From Harmothoe impar (taxonomy: Eukaryota > Annelida > Polychaeta > Phyllodocida > Polynoidae): DNA of 64,000 bases. Both the position numbers and the translations under genes were made by a program. The notes under the pieces are model-generated. The model saw only the letters and a program-made list of their open reading frames with translations. It had not been told where the DNA came from and did not search any database. Location of the stretch: positions 4,037,501 through 4,101,500 of the forward strand of contig OX381720.1 of NCBI GenBank assembly GCA_947462335.1. The letters are read 5' to 3'. Positions 36,747 through 49,698 of this stretch are shown here, piece by piece (the first letter of the stretch is position 1; every line of letters begins with the position of its first letter).

Positions 36747-37669
36747 ACTGGTCATACCTTGGTTACGTAGTACAAATTGTACAAATTACCCCATTTAGAT
36801 AGACGAGCCCTCATTTTGGCCACGCTACCGACATTGCGCTCCCTCTTTACCCTTTAGCCTAAGTCCGATATAGTTCTATAAATATCCAGTCTGTACCACT
36901 TTACGACATACCAGCGTCTCCGTGATGACCTCAACCTTTCATATGGACTTTGTTATCAGATGGATATTAACAGAGCAATATTATGAGAAAAGTTAAATAA
37001 GAATAAAAACCGTCAATGCCAAGTTCCCAGACTGGTAGAGGCTGAGAAGCCAACCCCGTCTTACCAAGTTGATACAAGTTGAGAGTCTATGAAGAGTGCA
37101 ATCTATAATTGGCAAAGCATGATTTTGAAAAAAATACTTTTTAGATTTTGAGACAAAATTAGTATCATAAAATCTTAAAACATCGAATAATCCTTTTGTG
37201 GCCATTTCTATGTACATCTACCAAATAATAAATAATCCATTTTCTCTCATAGCAAATCGATACTCACATGTGGCAGCTGAATTTACCAGACATATCTACC
37301 TACGCAGATTGGCTTTGTGCTTGACCTGAAAACCACAGCCAGAAGGTGATGTGTAACAATGCTTAGAAAAATGGTGAAAAATTATGTCAAAACCCAACTG
37401 CCATCCAAGTGTAGAAGCAAACAATACTGCCGGTATTGTTCTGCATCTGTAACTCAGGAGCCCGAATGTGTTCAAATTGGGGGGGGGGGATACCCAGCAA
37501 ATTGGGGTTAGCCTAGGGCATGCCAGTGTTATCTTCGACAAACTGATTTTATGCCTAGAACAATGTGTGAGAATGTGTTACCTTTGGGTGGGCTGTCAAC
37601 GGACAGAAATATTTAAAAAATTTGATATCAGTCAAAATGGTGACAGACCCGTCAGCCATTGATAGACCG
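36747..37669. other. Host intergenic DNA, nothing recognised
   Basis: Short chance ORFs only; a poly-G run lies near 37,481. Confidence 0.5.
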
Positions 37670-38010
37670 TTGACGGATCCGTCAGTGGACGGTCAGTGGA
37701 CGGATCAGTGGAAGCAGGAAAATGGGAATCCGTCCGTCAACAGCTGACGGATTTGGGCAAATATTGACAGATCCGTTGGACGGACCGGAATATCAAGTTT
37801 TTTTGATATTCCTGTACCTTGACGGATCCCCCAAAGTGTTGACGGATCTGTCACCTGTTGACGGACGGATTTCCATTTTCCTGCTTCCACTGATCCGTCC
37901 ATCGACTGATCTGTTGATAGACGGATCAGTGAATCATTTTTTGGGTCTTTATAATTTGGCTTCCACTGATCCGTCGCTCAACGGATCCGTAAAAAAAAAA
38001 GACATCAGTT
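37670..38010. mobile_element. Fold-back element rich in GACGGATC words
   Basis: Arms 37,700-37,742 and 37,856-37,898 are reverse complements with one clear mismatch (ACGGATCAGTGGAAGCAGG start). The whole segment is filled with GACGGATC/GATCCGTC words. An inner GGAATATCAA/TTGATATTCC hairpin lies near 37,787. Confidence 0.85.
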
Positions 38011-40393
38011 GACGGCAGAGGTTGTGTAAGCTTCGCATAGCCTGTAACCGGGGTTAAAGCGGCATAATCACCAAGCGTGTCCCACTCACAATTCTAGTAC
38101 TGTTCTAGTCTACTATGTGGTAGCTGCGCGAGTGGTGGGACTGCCGCTTTAAATATTTCAATTCTAGCATAGGGTAAGCCTGTCCACACTGAGCTCACCC
38201 TACCTAGCACAATGAGCATGCTTGCCCTACCTCACATCATTTTGCTGGGCAGGTACTTTCACCCTTAAGCTATGCACCTAGACAGGGAAATAACATTCAT
38301 TAGACTAGATATTGATATGTCACGATTCTCCAAATCCAATTTGGCGTATGGAATTGAAAGGCCATAACTGAACTGAACATGCAATTGCCCATTATTTGTG
38401 GCCGGGCTCTTCAGGCTAAAGGATAATTGCAGGAAGGGCAATGAATTATAGGAGAAAGAACGCAACTTACACTGGCTAGGAAAAAGTGGTTCAATTCTGA
38501 TAGCCTGGAGAGACTATTCTGCATTTGAGGAGTACCTGCAAAAATCAATGTAAATAAGGAAACTCTCCGGGTAGGAAGTATATAATATTGGGTGTTGTGA
38601 GCATACATGTACGAATATACATGACTGCATTAGAAGTACATACCCTGTATAGGGCATTAGAAGATGTGATACATTATTCACCGTATTTCCCTAGCTCTTT
38701 AGCAATTTACTGAAGTTATGAAATCATTGAAAAAATGATTCCCCACATACCATTTATGGTAGATAAAAAGAAAATGTATGTTGCAGATTACCCGACCCTA
38801 CCTGGCAAAAAAGGCCAACTTAGTCTGGTGATTTATGGTTATGATTATGGTGATTTATTAAAAATTCACAATGGCCACCATACATATTATTATTTATTTT
38901 TCATGTGGAGTTCCTAGCCACAGAAGTATCCTTTCTGAATTTGAAATTGTGTATTTATCTTGATTAGATACTGATAGACCCAGTTTCGGCTCTGATTTTG
39001 CCACATTGGAATGGTAACTTTATTAAATATGACTGCGAAATAGCCATTTGAAAATAGTTGGATTGGATTCCTTGGCCTCATGAATGTACTTTTTGACCTT
39101 TTATTTGAGTTGATTAGAAGCAAAGATTGACATTTTTTCAGTTTTCAGCAATTTTCAGGTGGCCATCTTGGAAATGGGGGGAAAAGGTTAATGGATATTT
39201 TAACACTGTATACTTCAAACGTCCCGGCATTTCTGTGTACATAGCTCCCATTTCAGCCATTTTAAACTTGCTGGTCAAAGACGACACCCGGTCAAAGACG
39301 TTTCAACTGTTACAAACTCACGGCCTTATGTAACAGGCTTTACCTGGCTATAAGACAGGCAGAACAACTTCCCCACAAAATAAGATGTGCACAGCATTAA
39401 AGACCTAAACCTATGGTGAGCTGTAGGGCCAAAACCTTGATCCTGTGGGTTAGACCAGTGTTTTATAATAAGCCTTTTACATGAAATCTGCTCCTTGGTG
39501 TAATCTCTTCCCAATTATCTAGCTGGCTCTTCACCTGTTACGCTTTACATTTAAACCCTTCACCAGTATCCTAAGTAGCCCAATTACAGCCTAAGTCCTA
39601 AAGTGACATAGCAAACTACAGTAGCCGGTGCTACTGTCCATGTACAAATGCATGGGCAGTGGGGCCATCTAGCAATATCATTTGAAGATGACTCGACTTC
39701 CACCATTATTTATCATGGTCCCATTAAACGACCTCAACAAACCAATAACATATATAGACTGGTATTTTGTGAATGTTGAATAAAGCAAAAGAAAACAGCA
39801 TAGTAACATAAATTTATTCTAATATCATACATTACCCCCTAATACATAATCACAGTTATTTACAAACAGATCCTCATATCAGACAAAGACAAATAATAAA
39901 AACATATTTTAGTCCAGACCCAGCACCGTTGAAAATCACCGTTTTAGAAAGTAAACCTGAGGATTTAATCATTTGAATCATTTCGAAAGATGCAAAGGCT
40001 CGGTGGTACAGGAAAAGGGAGAGGGTTAGATCCAAGAATATTATTTTCGCAATATAACCTGTTCTGTGTTGCATGACCTGTCATGTCTCTGCTATAAAAG
40101 TAAATACTAATACAAAATCTGTAGTGTCTACATATAAATATCACAGTCACCTTTGTTTGAACTATATCATATAATATAAGTATATTCAATGCTGCTATAT
40201 CACAATAATAAGAGCCTGGCAGATTCAGTATGTTTGTGCTTCTTCCATTTGGATATATCTCTTTTTAAATATGGTCAAATCTGCTGAACAAAGTTTAATA
40301 CATAGACAAATGCCAACGCCCATTGAGTGGGATGCTGAGTGGGATGCGCCCCAGCCCCCACTCATGAAATACACCAGGGTGGTATCTGTGTAG
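38011..40393. other. Host intergenic DNA, nothing recognised
   Basis: No gene, RNA or clear repeat could be supported here. Confidence 0.5.
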
Positions 40394-40690
40394 TTGGCAT
40401 TTGTGTTTATCTTTCTCCTGGAAGCAAGGGCATGGTGCATTAAGGCATCATGCCGCCCTTTAAGGGTTAATAAAGGTCATACAGTGTTTCAATGCACTAT
40501 GTTATGTCAGCATGAAGTCATTTATTTATTATGGCGAGCGGTCCAAAGATTATCAACCCCATCGAGTCGTCATGATGCTTTCATGCAGCACTAATGAGTT
40601 ACTCACCAAGGGTGCATTCATGCATCATGACGACAAGGGGCATTATAATATAAAAGGACCATTATGTGATACAATGAAGGAAACAACTTT
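40394..40690. repeat. Direct repeat copy A (GAGTTACTC family)
   Basis: Shares most of its length with 41,259-41,530, including CAACCCCATC(G/C)AGTCGTCATG, GCAGCACTAATGAGTTACTC and CATGACGACAAGGGGCATTA. Confidence 0.8.
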
Positions 40691-41258
40691 TTCTTAGCCC
40701 ATTGAATACGGCCACATTGTATTCAATGGGGGGCATTCAATACGGCCCTTTCAGTACTTAAGCATAGTAGATCTTGTATCTAAAATAAAATGCAATATTG
40801 ATGTATTTATTAACCCTTTGAGAAAATATATCGGGAGTGTATCAACCCCATAGGGTCGGCATGATGTGTTAATGCATTATGAGGCCATTACAAGGATATT
40901 GAACTTCATCTCTTACAGGAAAATACCTTCCTGACATATACATATATTGCTTTCCCTCAACCGAGAATATCCTCTCTCATGGACAACATTGAGAGGAACA
41001 TGTCAATTAATCTGGAAGAAGGCAATACAAGATAAACAGGTGTATAAGGTGTCTTGGGGTATCATGTTGTCATTAACTCCTTAGCCCTTTAAGGACGGCA
41101 TGTCACTAAAAGATGACATTTGATGTTATGATGCACCGATGCAGCCCCGGCGAGTAACATGTAAAATGCCAACCCTTTAGGGGTATCTGAACCCCGTAGG
41201 GTCAGCTTAATTGATGCTTGAATATAGCACTGCCGAGTAACTCACCAGGTCTGCATTC

Positions 41259-41530
41259 ATGCATCATGACAATCAAGGGCATGGTGCATTAAGGCATGAT
41301 GCCGCCCTTAAAGGTTTAAATGCCATACAGTTAAGTCTTTCAATGCACCATGCTCTTTGTCAGCATGAAGGCATGTATTTATCATGGCGAGCGGTCGAAA
41401 GATTATCAACCCCATCCAGTCGTCATGATGCTTTTATGCAGCACTAATGAGTTACTCACCAAGGGTGCATTCATGCATCATGACGACAAGGGGCATTATA
41501 GTATAAAAGGACCATTATGTGGCCCCTAAA
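41259..41530. repeat. Direct repeat copy B (GAGTTACTC family)
   Basis: Second copy of the unit at 40,394-40,690, about 0.86 kb away; related palindromic members continue at 41,770-41,850. Confidence 0.8.
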
Positions 41531-42369
41531 GGATTAAGGGGTAAGGTAACATGCATGGCAGACAATACAATAGTGGAATATGAGCTGTTATTCTCAGCCT
41601 AATCACATTTCTCTTCCCATCTACCTTCTTCATATTACTTTTCATTCACGGCTCAGGGGAGCATAGTGTTTTTATGTATGTATTTGATATATCATTGGTC
41701 GTTTCAACGCGTGGATGCAGCACTGGTGAGCCAAATAGGGATTCAATGATCAACCATGTAGGGTCGGCATAATGCACCAATGCAGTGATGTCGAGTTACT
41801 TGCCAGGGCTGCATCGATGCATCTTGGTGACAGAGGGCATAGCGCATTAAAGCAGCATGTGTTTCGCAAAGGGTTTACATGTATGATTGAAACTGGAAAC
41901 CTGATTCGAAGTTCTGAGTACTCTTCCATATTGAATTCCAAACATGTTAAGTGAAAAGTGACTACACGGGTAGGGGATCGTGAAGATGATATATAGGGAA
42001 ACCTTCTCACAACATGTTCAATTTAAATACATAAGAAGATCTAAGTATGTTCCACCTGCTGACAATGACAAGCGCCCTCATCAATTTGATTTTTCTTGGA
42101 AGTAGTGACCTGGGGTCTCATTCATAACAGATGCTTTATCCATCATAAAAAAAATGTCCATAATATCATATTTGACAAGGGTACTCGTCATCATCAATAG
42201 GTTGAGCATAGATTACATATTTCTATCTATGTTAATGTCTTTAAAAAAAAAAAAAGATCCCTATTATGATCGTCAGACCCTAAATCACTCGTGACTTTTT
42301 ACCCGACGGATGCGGCAGTTGTTATGAATGATACCCCAGAAGGTTAGTACTTTATAAGGCATCTTTTTA

Positions 42370-42580
42370 TATACGGGACTAGCGCATTAGGCTATGGGGG
42401 CCGCCATCTTGGCTCAGAGCAATTCATTGTGGTTAGGCCCCCGACTCCAGAGCAGTGCATCATGGGAGAATTTCTTATCAGCTCCTTTGTTCAAGGTGTG
42501 ACGAGAGGGGATTAGCCTAATAAGGAGATGGAGTTTAGCCCCCGACTACCTGAGGTACCAGGATATGCTAGTCCCGTATA
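42370..42580. mobile_element. MITE with TATACGGGACTAGC termini
   Basis: Inverted termini TATACGGGACTAGC (42,370-42,383) and GCTAGTCCCGTATA (42,567-42,580), 211 bp, with TA-rich flanks. Confidence 0.8.
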
Positions 42581-42911
42581 TGTCGGCATGTTGGAGACAC
42601 TTGGCCTCCTTTATAGGATGGACAGTGTTGGTGCCTTTGTTTGTCCATGAGGCCCTACTTGTACCCTCCCCGTGACACTACTGTGACGTCACTGCCCATG
42701 AAGGTCCTTGGTGCTCTTTTAGGACAGATTTGTCAGTTGTGAGAAACAAATGTCCACTTGAAACCCTGCCTCTTTACTGTTATCTAATTTTGTTAATATT
42801 GTAATAAATAGACCGGCTAACCAGTCGGTTCAAGTCCGCGCCTCCAGTGACGCCTCACCTTCCTGGCTAATGGTTAATATAATAACTTCTTTTCACCATC
42901 TTGAGTCACTA

Positions 42912-43303
42912 TCACCTAACAGCTATAGCTGGGAGGGTGGGAACAGGGGCCTTCATAGCTGAAACACCCATATCATCTTCGTCCTCATCTTCCTCCTCCT
43001 CCTCCTCCTCCTTTTCACGGGACTGCTTCATAGCTATCAGTTTAGACATGGGCAGAAACAGAGTGGCCAGGTTTTGTTGGCCTATGTCTAACAGGGCTAG
43101 TGCTATTTCACTGGGGGTGCCTGCCTCCTCGTCCCTCCATACACGGAGCATGTAGTAGGCAGTCCTCTCGGCACTGCCTGAACCTGCGTCCATCTCTACA
43201 ATGTCTAGTCTGTTGTCGGTGAGACCGAGCAGGGACCCAAGACCCCTCCAGTTAGCCTTCACCTTGTCTGATAGATAACGAAGCCGCTCCTCATTGAGAG
43301 ATT
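42912..43303 (-). CDS. Host death-fold gene, last exon: death domain and acidic tail
   Basis: Acceptor TTTCTAG just before 43,303; the stop is at the low-coordinate end. The exon encodes a death domain: LNEERLRYLSDKVKANW, then RGLGSLLGLTDNRLDIVEMD, then YYMLRVWRDEEAGTPSEIAL, then LLDIGQQNLATLF. After the domain there is a run of about 14 Glu/Asp. Entry phase (2 nt completing a codon) fits the donor of the upstream exon. Homotypic death-domain binding is the expected function. Confidence 0.82.
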
Positions 43304-43671
43304 CTAGAAAAAGAGAATTGCAAAAAATGAGTAATTTTTATTAAATAATTTATTCAAAGTAGAGTTTGATGAAATATGTTTTTCCTCTTGGGCATTCAAT
43401 ATCATTTTTGTTGACATGGTTATTCTGTGACAACAATGAAGGGAAATAGTACTGGTAATTCTAGAAAAAATAAATTATTCTAATATCAAACATATTTTGG
43501 TGAAGTAGTAGTTGATTTTACCACCTGAGATAAGACAACTCATGACAAATAGGAAGTATGGAAAACCAACACAACGGTGATTCTGGTATTTTGTTATCAA
43601 TGACTTAAGAGGTGGAAGTTATATGTATTAATGAAGGTATATCTCTATTTTCACAATATATCCTCACTTAC

Positions 43672-44836
43672 CTGGTATTTTCTTTTTCTTGCCTTTGTTT
43701 CCCTTCCCTTTCTTGCCTTTGCCTTTCTTTCCTCCCTTCCCTTTGTTCTCAGCCTTCTCTGCTAGCTTCCTCTCAGCTTCCTCCTCAGCCTGCTGCACTA
43801 CTGCCTCACGTTCATCAGCGATATCCCGAAGAATCCTAGCTTCCCCTATTATCGCTCGCACAATTTTACGACATTGGTCAACTGAAATCGTTGCATTCAT
43901 GTTCCGAGACTGATAGTTCTCCATGACCCTAATTTGGCCTCTGAGTTTTTTATGAAGCTGCTCCCGTTTTTGGATCTCAAACATCTTTTTGCGAATTGTG
44001 CCTTTTAGTTTTTCCACATCCTGCATATGTTTCTGGTTCATATTCTGGATGCGCACTATCATCTCGTCGACCTCTTTATCATGCTTTAGTTTTTGCTCCC
44101 TCATCTTGCGTGAGTGCGATCTCTTCATGTTCTCAATAGTGGCTTTGAGTTTCTCCACTAGGTCTGTGTGTGTCCAGACAGTGATCTCCGCAGGGATGGC
44201 ATGCTCCTTCTCCCTATCTGCCAACTCCTTTTCATGCAGCAAAAGATCCCTCTCCCCATCATCCAACTGGACCTCTAACTGATTCTTAGTCTTTCGGATC
44301 TCCTCTAAAAAAGTGGAAACCTCTTTTACGACTTGCGAGTCGACCTCACCGGGCTTGGCCTTGGCAATGCACTCGGAGACCTCCTCGACTCGCTTCTGCT
44401 CTCGGCTCAGGTTCTGAATACTAGTCCTGATGAGGTCCAGCCTCACCATATTCAGCCCCACCTGACTCTGCAGTAGGTGGAACTTCTGACGCTCGGTCTC
44501 GGAAACTGAGTGCACCGAGCGAACAGAGCGAGCCGACTCGAGGTCGCTTCCAGTGACCGAGGTGGCCACTAGGGGGACATACTCCTTATACTCGTCCTCC
44601 AGAAACCCCTCCAGGTCGGCGTGGATCTTGTAGAAGTGCTTCATGTGCCGAATCTCCCGCTTGCTGTCTCGGTTCATGTTCTCCAAGTCCTTAATGCGCT
44701 GTTTGAGCTCGTCGATTCGTCCCCCAGAGGTGGACCATAGGGCCTCGGCTGCAAGCTGCTTCTCCAGGGCCAGAGCCATCCGGGCCTCCATCTCCTTCAT
44801 TTCCTCCACCAGGCGGACATTGGTGGCCTCCAGGGT
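43672..44836 (-). CDS. Host death-fold gene, long coiled-coil exon
   Basis: 388 codons between a TTTTCTAG acceptor and a CCAG|GTAAGT donor. Almost entirely heptad-rich coiled coil (for example IDELKQRIKDLENMNRDSK, KLKATIENMKRSHSRKMRE), with a short Ser-rich break (SARSVRSVHSVSETE) and a lysine/glycine-rich end (KGKGGKKGKGKKGK). Likely an oligomerisation platform between the N-terminal and death domains. Confidence 0.85.
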
Positions 44837-44925
44837 CTAGAAAAGCAGCAAATTTAGAATTGGAGAGTCATTGTTTAACAAATTTAGTATATCAACATAT
44901 TTTTTTAATGTCGAGTGTCTATACT

Positions 44926-45151
44926 AAAGGCCCAGTCAGACCAGTCGCAGAAACGGGAAAGCTACGATCCGATTTTGTTCCTACCAAATCGGGACTAGAA
45001 ATCGTGCAGTCTGGCATAGGGTTACGACTAGAAAATCGGAAAAAAATCACCCAAAATCGTACGATTTTAAAATCGTGGGACTTTGGCAAGCACGACTCTG
45101 GCAGTCGTAGCAAAATCGGATCGTAATTTTGACTAGTCTGACCGGGCCTTA
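44926..45151. mobile_element. MITE in intron, AAGGCCCxGTCAGAC termini
   Basis: Termini AAGGCCCAGTCAGACCAGTC and the near reverse complement GACTAGTCTGACCGGGCCTT. The interior is rich in AAAATCG/CGATTTT words. Possible 5-bp flank ATACT on both sides. Confidence 0.75.
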
Positions 45152-45289
45152 ATACTGCATAATTGTAACTGTGTTAGACCCAGTGGGTCCTCAATAGTTT
45201 GGCCTTCATTAATCCGGCACCCCCGATTATCTGGCTGCGTTGTCAGGGACAGTTCTCTACATAAACACATAATATGCTTCAACAATCAT

Positions 45290-45565
45290 CATTGGCGGAT
45301 CCAGGGGGTGACCCGACGGGCCTTGCCCCCTCCCCCCCCCCCCCCCCCAAAAAAAAAAGTATAAATGAATAAAATAAAAGAGGGGAAAAGAGAGGAAAAA
45401 AAAGAGGAGGGGACAATACCATATAGACACAGACCATCAGCATTTTCTTTGGGGGGGGGGGGCTAGTATGGCCGCTTCACTTGAGCTGTGCGCGGGAACA
45501 GTCAGTCCATGGTTGGCCAGGTTTGGGCCCCCCCCCCCCTCTGGAAAATCCTGGATCCGCCACTG
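45290..45565. mobile_element. hAT-like MITE, CAxTGGCGGATCCAGG termini
   Basis: CATTGGCGGATCCAGG (45,290-45,305) pairs with CCTGGATCCGCCACTG (45,550-45,565). CAGTGGCGGATCCAGG-type ends are seen on hAT-like elements. No clear 8-bp duplication. The interior holds C- and A-homopolymers. Confidence 0.7.
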
Positions 45566-45654
45566 AATAATCCGCACATTGAAGATCCGGCCATGATTTT
45601 CCTAAAACAGGGGTGGTCGGATTATCAAGGCATCTAGCTGTAACTCACCAGGGC

Positions 45655-45890
45655 TGCATTCAAGAATCGTGCCTACCGTATGAGATTAAGACTTTCCTGA
45701 AGGGTCAGCACGATGCACCAAGAGTGGCAATACAGCACTGGCGAGTTACTCGCCGGGGCTGCATTGGTGTATCATGACGACCCTATGTGTTGAGACTTTT
45801 CTAAAGGGTTGGCAAGATGCACCAATGCAGCACTGGCGAGTTACTCGCCGGTGCTGCTTTGGTGCATCATGATGACAAATGTCATATTTT
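45655..45890. repeat. GAGTTACTC palindromic repeat cluster
   Basis: Two adjacent palindromic units of the form GCACCA...GCAGCACTGGCGAGTTACTCGCC...GCATCATG, separated by a short AAGGGT spacer. Confidence 0.8.
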
Positions 45891-46046
45891 AGCGCCATCC
45901 GTCCTTAACCAATAGAGTTAAGTCAATTATAATCGACATCCGGCCCCACATGGTGTAGTGAATAATCGACATCTCGCCAGGGATGGATGTTGATTATAAT
46001 CGACATTCGCCCTCAATGGGTTAAAGGGTTGACAGACATCCTGTAC

Positions 46047-46213
46047 CTTGAGGTGCTCCTTGTGTTTGCGGATCTCCACCTGGATCTTGCCCTCTATGTA
46101 GGTCTGTAGCAGGTGCTTGCCGTCCTCCCCCAGCTTCAGCCCGATGTGAGGGTACTTCTTCAGGAACGCCGACAGGTCCAGGAAGTAGGTGAAAGATGGA
46201 GGCAGCATCTCAC
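46047..46213 (-). CDS. Host death-fold gene, internal exon
   Basis: Acceptor CCAG| at 46,214-46,215 and donor CTCAAG|GTACAG. It encodes MLPPSFTYFLDLSAFLKKYP through KIQVEIRKHKEHLK. The entry phase (2 nt) complements the 1-nt exit phase of the 53,388-53,544 exon, and the exit phase 0 fits the coiled-coil exon. The ATG inside could be an alternative start. Confidence 0.75.
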
Positions 46214-46381
46214 CTGGCGAATGTAATTAAATTGGATTGAAATTTAAAAACTTTATTTTTCGACCGTATAAAAGTAGGTCCAGTGCCTGTTTGGTACTTG
46301 ACTGTCAGAACAAATAAAATGCCCCGACTGTATATGACGTATAAAAGGTGAGAAAGCACTAACCACAGTGTGTGGCATAAG

Positions 46382-46486
46382 GTAGTTAAACCACTGCCAG
46401 ACCCCTGTACTGAGGATAATGGCTTGTGCCCAGCCTTGACTGTCGCTATTACCCTCAGTACAACGGTCTGGCAGTGCTTTAACTAC
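46382..46486. mobile_element. Fold-back element, 39-bp arms
   Basis: Arms 46,382-46,420 and 46,448-46,486 are inverted copies with four mismatches (GTAGTTAAA ... TTTAACTAC). Confidence 0.85.
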
Positions 46487-49400
46487 GACATAGCCTACAG
46501 TGTTGCAGATAGGGATATCAGATGTAATGGATATCATCATATTAGTGTCCCTAATGGAGAATAACATGAATTTGCGTGAGATGGAGAGACCCTCAGTCGC
46601 CAATTAATTTCAAACATAGATTTGTGTGTGGGTGGTTTGAAATGAGTGGTAATAATGTGTCGGTTAATTCAGGACCGTATCTAGAGCTCTTGGAGTCGGG
46701 TAACCCTAAAATCATATATGAAGAGATAAATCAGGAATGCCGACATGTTGACAGGAAAAAGATGAAGGGTGGCGGCAGCATCTTACCTGGTGAGGCAAAT
46801 CACAGTAAAAGAAAAATTAATCAGTCTGATGAAATTCAAGAAACGGTGAAGCCTTGGAACAAAGCGAGGTCTGTTTGAGGGGTGATCGCAAAGTTAAGTT
46901 TGCTAAGCGAAGAGACAAGACAGCCTTTTACCAGAAGTCTGATTCTGGGATAGGCAAGACCATACGGTCCAGAAATTGGTAACTTAGGACAGCTTCAAGC
47001 TGGCAATATCAAAAATAGATTTTGGTTGATCATGCAGACCTATATTATACTGGTACATTCTGTCATCCACATATTTTCATCTCCCATCTATCATTTATAC
47101 TATATCGGCAGCAGCAAATTACTGCATGTAGTATAAAACATGTCCATAACTTGCGTGCGCGATATGACTCACCAGAGTGCACACACAAACTCTCGGAGCA
47201 TAAATGAATTTAAAAGTCCATAATCTTAACAACACCCGGAAGAGAAACTGAACCTGGACCCGAACCCTAAGATTGATTCTGACTTCCTGGGCTCTACTTG
47301 CTCCCCCCCCCCTCGGCGGAAAGCACCCAAATACCCCCCCCCCCCCCCCTTTGAACTATAGTAATTTGCGAGCCTTTTTGCTAAAAAGGGCACCCCTCCC
47401 CCCCCCCCCCCCCAAAAAAAAAAAGAAGATAATAATAGTTGGGCTGCCCTTGAGAGGTCTTTTCACCTTGTCCCTTGTCATCTTTTGCTCCTTTTTCTCC
47501 ACATCTCTCCTTTCTGGCTCCAGAGAATTCTTTCGCAGTTAACTGTAAACCAGTGCCAATGCCTGCCTACATTTTTGATACTACAGCAACCAATGAACAA
47601 ACTTCTTTATTCAAAAATATTGCTGATAACGCAGAGGTCGAGATCGTGCAGGTTTGGTCTAGGACCAAGGAGGGCTAAAGGGGGACAAAGAGAGCACTTC
47701 AACTCTGGCACTCTACAGGGCAACTCTCCCCACATGTTTTCATGTACACTGGGATCCGGTGCCCCTGCAGAGTTCAAAGCACAGGGCACCCCTACACAGA
47801 TGCCCTCTGGTGGCTTATCCTGAAACTAGGGCAGGAAGTCACAGATAGACACAAAAACAACATGGCTGCCATTTGAGAGCTTTGAAGAGGAGGTGTGGGC
47901 ACATATTCTATCTGTATACAAAATACATGACCAACTCGGAGTGAATGAAGTAAGTGGCAATAACACATTAACTTTAAGTAAGCACAGGGAATATTTCTAA
48001 TTGATCCACAATTACTACAAACTACCTAAAACACAGACTCAAACTGAACTCTCCTGGGATTTGGCCTCTGGCATCACAATGATCATAGACCAGGCTAACT
48101 GAGTAATTAACACAGTCGTTCCCATTAGAGCATGACAGTTTTACGATTATTCCATGATTTATTTAAAGTTTGAATAAGACATTACAAACTATTTCAAAAC
48201 GTTTTGGGGGAACTTGTCAATTTTAATGTTAGATATAATCAACAGATATCAGCAACATGTATTGGGACTATATGAATTGTGACAAAACCGGTTTCAGTTT
48301 CGGTTTTGGTTCAAAGCACAGTGTTTCCCTACACATCTGGTCGTTGTGTATATGATGTGTGAACGTGAATATTCACATTTATGGTATATGTATTTGTCTC
48401 ATCTGATATGCACAAAATAATGACTGCTCTATTTTAGGGATAAACAATAAACGCAGGTGGAATGCTTATCAGGTGCAAATCCGTTATCAGGATCAGGTAG
48501 ATATGGACGTGTATGTCCCTGTCTGGTTATCAGAGCTTCTGTCTGACCATGCTGGTCATTGCACCTGTTTGTTATCACTCACAATTCACTCTTTGCATCG
48601 TGGGTAGGATTCTGAGAGTGGTCAGAGGGTCAGAGTGAGATTTAACGCTTTTATCAGGAAGCCAACATCTACATAGATGTTGCCTTCCTGGGGGGTATTA
48701 CAGAAAAACAATGTAAGTTTAACAACCTAAGTAGGGTGTTACAGAACGTTCCTTTTTCCAAATAGGTGTTACAAAAAAAGTTCACGCTGTTGACTCTGCG
48801 TTAATAAACATAAATTTTCATGTAAAAATCGGCACCACTCCCAGATATATGGTGTGGATATTTAGCCTAAACAGCGTAGATCTGAAGACATTAACGTCAA
48901 TTTGAAGACATTAACATAAATTATAAAATATACTTTAGTATTGATGTAAGTTATTAGATAATGTTAATTATTAATGTAAACTATTTCTTATATTGTTTTC
49001 TGTAAACAGCCCCCAGATAAGTGCATGTTCAATGTCTTCCATTAGGATATAGCCGTGGCTGCATCCATACAACAATGACATGGGCCGCCTGACTGTTTCC
49101 CAGATAACACCCACACACATTGTACATGTGTGTCCTCAACCGCTCCAACAGGTCTGTCGTATGGACAAACATCTTTTTGAATACGATATAAGGTAATCAA
49201 GGTGGTGACGCAGGGACCAGAATCTAGTTCATATTCATGCCGAATTGATAGGCAACTATCTTCCTCCCATATGACCTTTCATTAGCCACTAGTCATTGTC
49301 AACTGTGGAGCTTCAGGCAATTTAGCCCATACCTTACCCATGTAAGTAACTTTAGACGATGAAACCCCAGTAAAAGGTGGCCATTGAGTAATGTTCGATC

Positions 49401-49698
49401 AGGTTTTAACAGATATTTTGATCTATTTCAGACCATTTAAGAGCAAAAAGGCACTTGGTACCAGTCCTGTACACCCTCTCTGGTTATAGTGTGAACCAGA
49501 GTTCAGCAAACAGGACTGAGGATATATAACACTATAACTACATTAGAGGCTAAGGCAAAGAAGAAACATATGAAGGAGCTTGAGTGACTTAGACTATAAA
49601 GTTCTACATTTATTGACATTCAGTTGGCAGTCGATTGAACAAGGATAACCTTTCACCTGCAGTTTAAAAAGGCAAACCTGCTTTAACTATTATACATC
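46487..49698. other. Intronic/intergenic DNA
   Basis: Large intron of the minus-strand gene. No coding exon recognised. Poly-C/poly-A tracts at 47,299-47,425. GGCAGCATCTTACCTGGTGAG near 46,780 resembles the exon boundary at 46,201-46,216, a small local duplication. Chance ORFs only. Confidence 0.5.

Noticed and set aside
43612..44282. Plus-strand ORFs opposite the coiled-coil exon
   Set aside because: Ser/Phe/Leu-rich mirror translations of the minus-strand coiled coil; splice sites and phases support the minus strand.
46576..46878. 100-aa plus-strand ORF
   Set aside because: No domain; part of it is antisense to a small duplicate of a host exon boundary.
47273..47823. Plus-strand Pro/Ser-rich ORFs near 47.3-47.8 kb
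   Set aside because: Created by poly-C/poly-A tracts.
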